The notes below the pieces were generated by a model that worked only from the letters and a program-made list of their open reading frames with translations, was not told the DNA's origin and searched no databases. From NCBI GenBank assembly GCA_963575745.1, contig CAUYUJ010017848.1, positions 95,315 through 159,314 of the forward strand: a stretch of DNA of 64,000 bases. The letters run 5' to 3'. Shown here piece by piece: positions 11,107 through 20,145 of this stretch (the first letter of the stretch is position 1; every line of letters begins with the position of its first letter). This stretch comes from Prorocentrum cordatum. Lineage: Eukaryota > Sar > Dinophyceae > Prorocentrales > Prorocentraceae. The position numbers and the translations under genes are program-made.

Positions 11107-12254
11107 AAACGCGTCAGCGTGCGCGACGCCAGGCCGTCACCGCCCTGGCGGGCTTGCTCGATCGCCAGGCACAGCCGCACCTTCACGTGGCTAACCGCGG
11201 CGGCCATGCTGTCAGGGATCATGGCCGTGGTGGGCGCGCCCTGTAGCAGGACGCGGTCCCACCCGATGGTGTCCCACCAATCCAGGTTGACAAACCGAAT
11301 CTCATGGCACGCATCTTCGTCAGCCACCTGGTCGTCCAGGTAGTCATCGCAGACGCCTGCTTCGAGCCCCCCGTCGTCGTCCGCGGCCGCGGGGGCGTCA
11401 AGGGGCGGCTGTAGGATGTCCGCGGGAGACGGCGCCTCCGCCTCGGCTGCCACCGGGGGAGCCCCACGGGAGCCTGGGCCATACGCCCCTGGCGCGGCGG
11501 CGGCAGGGAGCCTCGGGGCGACCCCAGCACCCCCTGCCGCGCCGTTTCCCTGGGAGGGGGGAGTGGGCACCTGGCCTTCGACCGTCTCCAGCAGGGGCAA
11601 GATGGGGCCGCCTCGGGCCTCCAGAGCAGCTGCGAGGCGTTCCCTGTCGCCCTCGGGGAGCTGCGTGTAGCCCTCCATCGCCGTCGCTGGTGGCAAGGGG
11701 CCATCCACGCAGGTCATGTGGAACCACTTCTTGCCCGCGTGCGCCTGGGAGCCCACGAGGCGCGTCACGGCGCCTGCCACGCGCCACTCGCCCGCCTCGA
11801 AGCCTCCCATGCAGCGGGTGCGATGGGCTTGATTGCCGCGGGTCGCCTGGGCGCTGACGCACCAGCGAGTGATACGTCCTCCCGTCATGCAGCGCCGTCG
11901 CTGCGCCGGCTGACCTTCACTGTCCCGCATGTGGACGTCGGTGCCGCCGTCCATTGGGACTTCTGGAACGCTTGCATCGGCCGATGCGAGTGCGGCAGCG
12001 GAGGCGCACGGGGCGGCCCCGGCACCTCCGCTGCCCGCTGCGGCTGCCAGCGCACCGCCTTCACCTCGGGCCGCCGCGTCGTTACTCCCAGCCGCTCGAG
12101 CCCCTGCACCTGCGTCCGCAGCGCCGCCAGCGGCCGCCGCCATCCCGGGACCTCCATTCAGGGCAAGGAAAAGTGTGCGTAAGGGTAAGGGCACGAGAAA
12201 AGGAAGGGTGGCTGTCACCCGCGGTTTGAAGGCAGCAGTAGCCCCCCCGCCCAC
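11031..12254 (-). pseudogene. N-terminal segment of the minus-strand element, PARP-type zinc-finger-like
   Basis: Likely initiation is MAAAAGGAADAGAG (about 12139), after the non-coding 5' part. Following an Ala-rich linker comes RWCVSAQATRG, RTRCMGGFEAGEWRVAG and then KKWFHMTCVDG. The order Cys, Gly-Glu-x-Arg, Trp-Phe-His-x2-Cys is that of PARP-type DNA-nick-sensing zinc fingers. This is my inference from the pattern; the first Cys pair is loosely spaced. A Pro/Ala linker with GVAPR follows, then an acidic part (DYLDDQVADEDACHE) and a helical region. The frame passes into the RT frame near 11.05-11.1 kb. A nick-binding finger would make sense for target-primed reverse transcription. Confidence 0.5.
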
Positions 12255-12281
12255 AGGCTCCCCAAAGCCTTGGGGGGACTG

Positions 12282-12282
<1 letters not shown>

Positions 12283-12343
<61 letters not shown>

Positions 12344-12358
12344 ACTACTACTACGACA

Positions 12359-12404
<46 letters not shown>

Positions 12405-12418
12405 TTACTATTACGACA

Positions 12419-12474
<56 letters not shown>

Positions 12475-12475
12475 G

Positions 12476-12535
<60 letters not shown>

Positions 12536-12557
12536 GACTACTACTACTACTACTACG

Positions 12558-12638
<81 letters not shown>

Positions 12639-12660
12639 TACTAACTACTACACTACTTCT
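12283..12660. repeat. (TAC)n microsatellite
   Basis: Nearly pure TAC triplets with a few TGC, GAC and TAT variants. It ends in CTCCTACTCC, the short repeat that also separates the units of the adjoining tandem array. Confidence 0.97.
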
Positions 12661-15600
12661 ACTCCTACTCCTATCCTTATTCTTATTAGAATATACTCCT
12701 ACTCCCCCCTCAGGCCGGCAGATAGGGGCCGCATAGCGGGCGGGGGTGGTCCCATCCTAACCTGTAAAAAACAATACAAAATCAACATTTTTCTTATTTT
12801 TTCCTCTCGACATGGACGTCCTGTCGTCCACGGCGATAATCCATTGCAAAAAATACCACAAAGAGCACACGCGCGCGTTCATGTCAGAATCCTACCGAAC
12901 ACCGTGTTTTCGCAAGCATTCCAACCTAAAAACATCAAAAACCAAATATATTTTTTTCACAAAAAAATGTACAAGTTTCCCGCCCGGGCTCTCTTGCTGA
13001 AATCATAGGAAAACCATAGGAATCTTAAGAATTCTGTCAAATCCAGCGATTTCACGTCATCGCGCGGTGCACTCGCGATGCTCTGTCATGCACCCAGGCC
13101 GCGAATCCTGTGCAAAAAATGCCACAAAGAGCACACTCGCGCGTTCATGTCAGAATCCTACCGAACACCGTGTGTTTGCAAGCATTTCAACATAAAAACA
13201 TCAAAAACCCAATGCTTTTTCACAAAAATGCTTTGGGGTGTCCTGTCAGACCGTCGGGCTTCCTCCGGCCACCTCTGGCTTCCTGCGGTGTACCGGGCCA
13301 TTCTCGACTCGTCTGGCAATGCGTGCGCGGCATTCAACACGCGCTCGCCAGTTCCCGTCGGCAACCGCCATCGCGGCCGCATCAGCTGTACCAAACCGGC
13401 TGGCCGGTGTGACTTCGGCCCCCAGTTGTGCCAGCTTTGCTTCTTATGTTGTGGGAGGGCGGGTGGGACTGGGCATGCCATGCTTGACTCGCTCGAGCTG
13501 GCTAGCTTGACTCCTACTCCTACTCCTATCCTATTCCTTATTAGAATATACTCCTACTCCCCCCTCAGGCCGGCAGATAGCGGGCGCATCCGGGTGGTCC
13601 CATCCTAACCTGTAAAAAACAATACAAAATCAACATTTTTCTTATTTTTTCCTCTCGACATGGACGTCCTGTCGTCCACGGCGATAATCCATTGCAAAAA
13701 ATACCACAAAGAGCACACGCGCGCGTTCATGTCAGAATCCTACCGAACACCGTGTGTTTGCAAGCATTTCAACATAAAAACATCAAAAACCCAATGCTTT
13801 TTCACAAAAATTGTACAAATTTCCCGCCCGGGCTCTCTTGCTGAAATCATAGGAAAACCATAGGAATCTTAAGAATTCGGTCAAATCCAGCGATTTCGCG
13901 TCATCGCGCGGTGCACTCGCGATGCTCTGTCATGCACCCAGGCCGCGAATCCTGTGCAAAAAATACCACAAAGAGCACACTCGCGCGTTCATGTCAGAAT
14001 CCTACCGAACACCGTGTGTTTGCAAGCATTTCAACATAAAAACATCAAAAACCCAATGCTTTTTCACAAAAATGCTTTGGGGTGTCCTGTCAGACCGTCG
14101 GGCTTCCTCCGGCCACCTCTGGCTTCCTGCGGTGTACCGGGCCATTCTCGACTCGTCTGGCAATGCGTGCGCGGCATTCAACACGCGCTCGCCAGTTCCC
14201 GTCGGCAACCGCCATCGCGGCCGCATCAGCTGTACCAAACCGGCTGGCCGGTGTGACTTCGGCCCCCAGTTGTGCCAGCTTTGCTTCTTATGTTGTGGGA
14301 GGGCGGGTGGGACTGGGCATGCCATGCTTGACTCGCTCGAGCTGGCTAGCTTGACTCCTACTCCTACTCCTACTCCTACTCCTACTCCTATCCTCCTTAT
14401 TCCTTATTAGAATATACTCCTACTCCCCCCTCAGGCCGGCAGATAGGGGCCGCATCCGGGTGGTCCCATCCTAACCTGTAAAAAACAATACAAAATCAAC
14501 ATTTTTCTTATTTTTTCCTCTCGACATGGACGTCCTGTCGTCCACGGCGATAATCCATTGCAAAAAATACCACAAAGAGCACACGCGCGCGTTCATGTCA
14601 GAATCCTACCGAACACCGTGTGTTTGCAAGCATTTCAACATAAAAACATCAAAAACCCAATGCTTTTTCACAAAAATTGTACAAATTTCCCGCCCGGGCT
14701 CTCTTGCTGAAATCATAGGAAAACCATAGGAATCTTAAGAATTCTGTCAAATCCAGCGATTTCACGTCATCGCGCGGTGCACTCGCGATGCTCTGTCATG
14801 CACCCAGGCCGCGAATCCTGTGCAAAAAATACCACAAAGAGCACACTCGCGCGTTCATGTCAGAATCCTACCGAACACCGTGTGTTTGCAAGCATTTCAA
14901 CATAAAAACATCAAAAACCCAATGCTTTTTCACAAAAATGCTTTGGGGTGTCCTGTCAGACCGTCGGGCTTCCTCCGGCCACCTCTGGCTTCCTGCGGTG
15001 TACCGGGCCATTCTCGACTCGTCTGGCAATGCGTGCGCGGCATTCAACACGCGCTCGCCAGTTCCCGTCGGCAACCGCCATCGCGGCCGCATCAGCTGTA
15101 CCAAACCGGCTGGCCGGTGTGACTTCGGCCCCCAGTTGTGCCAGCTTTGCTTCTTATGTTGTGGGAGGGCGGGTGGGACTGGGCATGCCATGCTTGACTC
15201 GCTCGAGCTGGCTAGCTTGACTCTACTCCTACTCCTATCCTTATTCCTTATTAGAATATACTCCTACTCCCCCCTCAGGCCGGCCATTAGGGGCCGCATC
15301 CGGGGGTCCCATCCTAACCTGTAAAAAACAATACAAAATCAACATTTTTCTTATTTGTTCCTCTCGACATGGACGTCCTGTCGTCCACGGCGATAATCCA
15401 TTGCAAAAATACCACAAAGAGCACACGCGCGCGTTCATGTCAGAATCCTACCGAACACCGTGTGTTTGCAAGCATTTCAACATAAAAACATCAAAAACCC
15501 AATGCTTTTTCACAAAAATTGTACAAATTTCCCGCCCGGGCTCTCTTGCTGAAATCATAGGAAAACCATAGGAATCTTAAGAATTCGGTCAAATCCAGCG

Positions 15601-16064
15601 ATTTCACGTCATCGCGCGGTGCACTCGCGATGCTCTGTCATGCACCCAGGCCGCGAATCCTGTGCAAAAAATACCACAAAGAGCACACTCGCGCGTTCAT
15701 GTCAGAATCCTACCGAACACCGTGTGTTTGCAAGCATTTCAACATAAAAACATCAAAACCCCAATGCTTTTTCACAAAAATGCTTTGGGGTGTCCTGTCA
15801 GACCGTCGGGCTTCCTCCGGCCACCTCTGGCTTCCTGCGGTGTACCGGGCCATTCTCGACTCGTCTGGCAATGCGTGCGCGGCATTCAACACGCGCTCGC
15901 CAGTTCCCGTCGGCAACCGCCATCGCGGCCGCATCAGCTGTACCAAACCGGCTGGCCGGTGTGACTTCGGTCCCCAGTTGTGCCAGCTTTGCTTCTTATG
16001 TTGTGGGAGGGCGGGTGGGACTGGGCATGCCATGCTTGACTCGCTCGAGCTGGCTAGCTTGACT
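12661..16064. repeat. Tandem array: four copies of an ~850 bp unit with an internal ~120 bp subrepeat
   Basis: The landmark CCTGTAAAAAACAATAC starts at 12761, 13609, 14475 and 15318, giving periods of 848, 866 and 843 bp. Units are separated by a CTCCTA repeat of varying length, which accounts for most length differences. Each unit holds two copies, about 265 bp apart, of a subrepeat beginning near AAAAAATACCACAAAGAG and ending near TTTTTCACAAAAAT; the first subrepeat of unit 1 is the most diverged. Units 2-4 differ by few substitutions, so the amplification is recent. An open frame of about 160 codons (13078, 13922, 14788, 15630; start MLCHAPRPRIL) is kept in all four, with a Cys-rich end (CQLCFLCCGRAGG). 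The few differences change amino acids and the opposite strand is open too, so coding is unproven. Confidence 0.95.
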
Positions 16065-16079
16065 CCCACTCCCACTCCC

Positions 16080-16310
16080 ACTCCACTACTCCTACTTCTC
16101 CTCCTACTCCTCCTACTCCTCCTCCTCCTCCTCCTCCTCCTCCTCCTCCTCCTCCTCCTCCTCCTCCTCCTTCTCCCCCTCCTCCTCGCCTCCCCCTCCC
16201 CCTCCTCCTCGTCCTCCTCCTCCTCCTCCTCCTTCTGCTTCTCCTCCTCCTCCTCCTCCTCCTCCTCCTCCTCCTCTTCCTCCTCCTCCCCCTACTCCTC
16301 GCAGCTGCTG
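16080..16310. repeat. (CTC)n microsatellite
   Basis: CTC/CTT triplets taking over where the fourth tandem unit ends. Confidence 0.95.
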
Positions 16311-16458
16311 ACGCGCGCGGGCGCGCCACACCGAGGGGCACCCCTCCCCGCGCGGTGGGGGCCGCCCCGCTGGCGGCGCGCATGGCGGCGCCCGCGAGGA
16401 GCAACTCCGCGGCCCCGCCGGCGCTGCCCGGCGCGCCGGGGCGCAGGGGCGCGTTGGC

Positions 16459-16990
16459 AGGCGCGGCCGCAGCGGGGCGGGGCTGCAGACCCAGACACGA
16501 AAAAACCATCAAAAATCCGGACGGGAGGTTTTCGTGGCCGTTTTGGGCCTCGGGGGGCCCTCGCACGGCAGGCTCGGGGTCGGCAAAGAGGGGGGTGATG
16601 ACTGGGGGGGGATATCATGGCGTGGGCCATGATATCTTCACAGCTTTCACGGCGCCGCTTCTTGTTTCACTGCGTCCCTGACCCCCCCCCCATCTTGGAC
16701 ATCCCTCTCTTGGCCGCCCCCGACAGGCGCGGCCGCAGCTGGGGCCGGGCTGCAGACGCAGACACGATCGCGTCGAACAAAAAAGCTGGCGGTAGGTTTA
16801 TGTGGCCGTTTTCGGCCTCGGGGGGCCCTCGCCGGGCCTCAGGGCCGTCCAAAAACGAGTCGGGACGAAAAACCGACCCCGGGGAAAGAGTCGGGAATTC
16901 CAGGGACCCCGTATTGTTAAAATCAGGGCGTCGCATGTCTGGGGAGGTCGGTGGCGAGTCCGGGGGGGAAGTGAGAGGGAGGAGGCCTTC
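16459..16990. repeat. 266-bp tandem duplication containing Rep-B sequence
   Basis: CAGGCGCGGCCGCAGC followed by CGGGCTGCAGAC and CAGACACGA occurs at 16459-16500 and again at 16725-16766. Each copy is followed by a Rep-B element in minus orientation (GTGGCCGTTTT then GCCTCGGGGGGCCCTCGC). An Ala-rich open frame (16355-16490) leads into the first copy; it could be an N-terminal exon but nothing identifies it. Confidence 0.7.
16790..16945 (-). repeat. Rep-B interspersed repeat (~150 bp), minus orientation
   Basis: In plus orientation the family runs CGACGTCATGATTTTTT, then CCCGACTCGTTTTTGGACGG, then GGCCCCCGAGGCCGAAAA. This copy is complete: GTGGCCGTTTTCGGCC to GCGTCGCATGTCTGGGG. Seven further full or partial copies were found in the window. 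Confidence 0.75.
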
Positions 16991-17219
16991 TCACCCAGAC
17001 CCCCTCGGGTCATGGAAGAAGTTCGTGCCCTGAGATCCTGGCGTCTCATTTTGTTCGAGCCGGGCGCGCTCGGCTTTTTGTTCGGGCCCCGGGACCCTCA
17101 CAGATCGATGCGGCTCGAAAAATGACCCAGGAAGATGGGGTCCAGAGCTCTGGTCGTGATTTTGCACGATGTTGCAGTTTCTTCGCAACGTCGGATCTCA
17201 GGGTGACGGGAGCTTTTTC

Positions 17220-17365
17220 TCTACTATTGTCGGCCTCTGGGAGCCCTGACGGAGAGGGCATCAGGACCGTCAGAAAACGACTGAGGATGAAAAGCCGGTC
17301 CTGGGGAATGCGTCGAGACCTCTGGGGGTCGACGTCCTCAAAAAATCATGGCGTCGGGGGTCTGG
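17220..17365 (-). repeat. Rep-B interspersed repeat
   Basis: Begins TCGGCCTCTGGGAGCCC, has GACCGTCAGAAAACGACT in the middle and ends AAAAAATCATGGCGTCGGGG. Diverged relative to the 16.8 and 18.3 kb copies. A small inverted repeat (CATTTTGTTCGAGCCG / CGGCTCGAAAAATG, 17045-17124) lies just before it. Confidence 0.7.
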
Positions 17366-17394
17366 GCAGAAGCCTCGGAAGTCTTCCCCAAGTC

Positions 17395-17655
17395 TTCCGA
17401 GAAGGCTTCCGAGCCTTCCCCGAAGGCACGAAAAGACTCTTCTCAGAGGGCGCGAGGGCTGCTGAGAAGCCCCGCCGCCTTCTGAGAAGGCCCTCTCCTT
17501 CTCACTTCCCCCCCCACTCGCCCGCCGCCGACGAGGTCTCGACCCCTTCGCCGGGACGGGTTTCTCATCCTGCGTCGTTTTCGTCACGGCCCCAGAGCCC
17601 GGGAAGAAGGGCCCCAGAGAGGCCGAAGATGGCGAAAGATGTCACGATGCGCGTT
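17395..17655 (+). repeat. Rep-B repeat with a GAAGGC-rich 5' extension
   Basis: About 140 bp of inverted GAAGGCCTT / CTTCTCAGA motifs lead into CTCGCCCGCCGCCGA and then the Rep-B core (CGTCGTTTTCGTCACGGCCC, GAGAGGCCGAAGATGGCG). The same extended arrangement is present at 19725-19995, so the real element may be about 270 bp. Confidence 0.7.
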
Positions 17656-18180
17656 GTTTCACGACGCCAGGGGCCCCAGGGCCTGGCAGGAACGGGCCCC
17701 GAGAGGCCGAACTTGCTGGAAACTGCCCCGCCGGTGTTTTTTTGCCACAGCGCGAGGGGGCCCGTGTGGATGCGGGTTGACCTCTGAAGGGTCGAGCCTA
17801 CAAGGGTTGCCGCAGGTAGAGGAAGGCCAGGGAGAAGGTCGCGAGCCCTTTTCCCATGCGCCGCGGGCGGGCGGCGCAGTACCTAATACCAGTGCCTGAG
17901 CCAAGACGTCGGCGGTAGATAAGGATAGAATGGTGATCTGAGCGGACTTCACACAGCCCGGGGAGGAGCCGTGCTGCGGGCGCGTGGCCCGGGGCGCTGC
18001 GAGCGGGGGCCTCTCCTGGGCTGCGCTCTCGTCGCGCACGGCGGCGCCCTCGTGGCGCGCGGGGGGCGGCGGCCGCGGCACGCGGGGGGCGCGGCGCGGC
18101 CCGAGGGGCAGGGCGGCGCCCGGCTGGCGGGGCGGGCCACGGCCGTGGAGGCAGAGCCGCAGCTGAGGATTCGACCCGAC

Positions 18181-18534
18181 GAAAGAATGGCCTTTCGCCG
18201 GAGGGACCTTCGGCGCGGGCCCACTCCCCGACATGACCGCGCCGTAAAAAACAACAAAAAAAAATAAACAAAAAAAACTCTGGGCGGCGGGTTTTTGGCC
18301 AGCTTCGGCCTCGAGGGGCCCTCGCCGGGCCTCAGGGCCGAGTCGGGACGAACAACTGGTCCCGGGGAAAGGGTCGGGACTTCCAGGGACCCCGCACTCA
18401 AAAAATCGGGATGTCGCATGTCTGGGACGGGGCCCCCTCGCTCGCGGAACGCGACGCGGTAGCAGCGGCTTGCGCGCCCAGGCTCGGCCACCCCGCGTCC
18501 CCCCGGTAAGCCGCGCACCAGAGGTGATTCTTGC
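18181..18534. repeat. Probable Rep-D foldback element, diverged, with a nested Rep-B copy
   Basis: The left arm (CCTTTCGCCGGAGGGACC at about 18191) and right arm (GCGCACCAGAGGTGATTCTT at about 18513) resemble the arms of the clear Rep-D element at 32394-32563. Rep-B (18280-18432, minus) lies inside. The right end abuts the Rep-A element at 18541. Confidence 0.5.
18280..18432 (-). repeat. Rep-B interspersed repeat
   Basis: Closely similar to the copy at 16790-16945 (GGGCCCTCGCCGGGCCTCAG shared exactly), ending AAAAAATCGGGATGTCGC. Confidence 0.75.
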
Positions 18535-18540
18535 CTAGTG

Positions 18541-18700
18541 TTAAGTCGGGCCTGTCCTTCTACAGAGGGAATATTCAAAAATAGTCAAAAAATTGTCCAG
18601 GGACGATGTTTTGAGTATTTCCGTTTTTTTGTTTAGCAATTGGGGAGTACGTTTATTTTTTCACTCCAGATCCGCCTGTAGGGGGACACGCCCGACCTCA
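18541..18700. mobile_element. Rep-A inverted-repeat element with 8-bp target duplication
   Basis: Starts TTAAGTCGGGCCTGTCC and ends GGGGACACGCCCGACCTCA; 160 bp. Flanks are GCCTAGTG (18533-18540) and GCCTCGTG (18701-18708), an 8-bp duplication with one mismatch. The interior has ATATTCAAAAATAGTC and GACGATGTTTTGAGTATTT, shared with the copy inside prfB. Confidence 0.88.
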
Positions 18701-19001
18701 GCCTCGTGTCATTCCTGCGCGCAGTCGAAGGATGCACGAGGTGAAGGAGCTGCTGAGCGCTGCCAGGAGGCGCTCGGCCGTGGTGCTCGAGGCCATGGGG
18801 GCTCTGGGCCTCCCCGCCTGGGGTCGGAGCAGCGGTGTCGGAGGATCGCGCCGCATCGCCGAGGCATCGGCGATGCGGCTCGATGTGGAGCCCGACGGCC
18901 TCCTCGCCGACGTCGCGGGGGCATCGCCGACGTCGTTCTGCGCATCGCCTGGGGCATCGGCGACCCTCCGACCGCATCTGCTCCGACCCCAGCCGGTAGG
19001 C
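18701..19001 (+). other. Possible 5' exon of prfB between two Rep-A elements (uncertain)
   Basis: An open frame from 18732 reads MHEVKELLSAARRRSAVVLE, which has the length and helical character of the first helix of RF2. It lies upstream of, and on the same strand as, the prfB exons. The rest of the segment (CATCGCCGA repeats) does not look like RF2. No splice border can be fixed, so this is a suggestion only. Confidence 0.25.
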
Positions 19002-19159
19002 TTAGGTCGGGCATGTCCTCCTGCAGGCGGACTCTGGAAGAAGAATGCGACGTAGTCTAGACATCGTCAACAATAGTCAAAAGTATTGGAAAAACGTCCC
19101 CAGCCCATTGCTTTACAATGTTTGAGTCCTCCTCCTGTAGAGGGGCATGCCCCACTTCA
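19002..19159. mobile_element. Rep-A inverted-repeat element with target duplication
   Basis: Starts TTAGGTCGGGCATGTCC and ends GGGGCATGCCCCACTTCA; 158 bp. Flanks are CGGTAGGC (18994-19001) and TGGTAGGC (19160-19167), seven of eight identical. The interior keeps AATAGTCAAAAGT. Confidence 0.85.
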
Positions 19160-19310
19160 TGGTAGGCATCTGGGGGCGGCGAGGTAGCTCTGCACAGCCA
19201 CCGCCCCCCGGCGAGAGGCCTCGCCGCGGGCCCAGGGAGGCGTGTGCGTGCACGGCCTCCCGGCTCGGGCCAAGGCGGCCGCCTCGAAGGGTGTGCCTCA
19301 ACGATAACGG

Positions 19311-19320
19311 CAGCAACAAT

Positions 19321-19357
<37 letters not shown>

Positions 19358-19524
19358 GCAGCAGCAACAACAACAACAACGACCACAGCAGCAAGAACCA
19401 TAACAGCAATAATAATGATAACAACGATCACAGCGACAACGATAGCAACGAGAACAACGAGAACGTCATCGCCATCGTCATCGTCACCGTCACCGTCATC
19501 GTCATCGTCATCGTCATCGTCGCC
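19311..19524. repeat. (AAC)n then (ATC/GTC)n microsatellite
   Basis: AAC/AAT/AGC triplets to about 19440, then CATCGT triplets to about 19524. Confidence 0.93.
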
Positions 19525-19724
19525 CCGACGGGCCGACGTCGCCACGATCAGAGCGCTGCTTCTTTGGGGCGCATGCCGCGGTCCGAGCGCCATCCCGAGG
19601 GGTGCTCCTCGAGCTCTGGCGGACTCTCACGTCGCCACGGTCAGAACGCCGACCCGTCGGGCGCGCTCGTTCAAAGGGGGCATCTGATTCGGCGGCGAGC
19701 GCGGGGGGGAAGGGGCGCGCCTTC

Positions 19725-19995
19725 TCAGAAGGCCTGGAAGCCCCTGGCCTTCCGAGAAGTCTTGTAGGCCATCCCCGAGGGCGCCGAGAGAGCCTTCTCA
19801 GAGGGCGCGAGGGCGTCCGAGAAGCCCCGCCGCCTTCTGAGAAGGCCCTATCCTTCTCACGTCCCCCACCTCGCCCGCCGCCGAAGAGGTCTCGACCCAT
19901 TCCCCGGATCGGGTTTTTCATCTTGAGTCGTTTTTTTGACGGTCCCAGGGCCCATCAAGAGCCCCGAGAGGCCGAAAGTAGCGAAAAGTGCCCCC
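19725..19995 (+). repeat. Rep-B repeat with GAAGGC-rich extension
   Basis: Same layout as 17395-17655: CAGAGGGCGCGAGGGC, GAGAAGCCCCGCCGCCTTC, CTCGCCCGCCGCCGA, then the Rep-B core ending GAGAGGCCGAAAGTAGCG. A (CTC)n tract follows at 20050-20095. Confidence 0.75.
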
Positions 19996-20145
19996 CTCGC
20001 CCGCCGCCGAGGAATGCCCCACTCCTGGTCCAAAGGATTTGGCCTGGGCCTCCTCCTCCTCCTCCTCCTCCTCCTCCTCCTCCTCCTCCTCCTCGGGGGA
20101 GGCGGACGGTGCACAGATCTCGCCGCCCCAGAGGCCAGGGGCGTC

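Larger units (their letters stand above)
8505..12254 (-). mobile_element. Non-LTR retrotransposon with putative restriction-like endonuclease, frameshifted
   Basis: It reads from 12254 down: a first segment with a PARP-type zinc-finger-like pattern, a reverse transcriptase, a Cys/His segment, and a C-terminal endonuclease-like block. At least two frame changes separate the parts (near 11.05 kb and between 8.85 and 8.75 kb), so it is not intact. A C-terminal nuclease after the RT, with no APE domain before it, is the architecture of restriction-like-endonuclease non-LTR elements. This contrasts with the four APE-type elements on the plus strand at 36-64 kb. No poly-A tail or target duplication could be defined. 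Confidence 0.7.

Noticed and set aside
12240-12290. Spliced-leader relict at the start of the minus-strand retroelement
   Set aside because: CCCAAGGCTTTGGGGAGCC next to the TAC repeat is only vaguely similar, with no shared core.
12661-16064. CRISPR array or rDNA/5S cluster
   Set aside because: The units are ~850 bp with no short spacer pattern, and no rRNA, 5S, U6 or spliced-leader RNA sequence was recognised in them.
13158-16081. 107-codon minus-strand frames repeated four times in the tandem array
   Set aside because: Shadow of the opposite strand; no independent coding sign.
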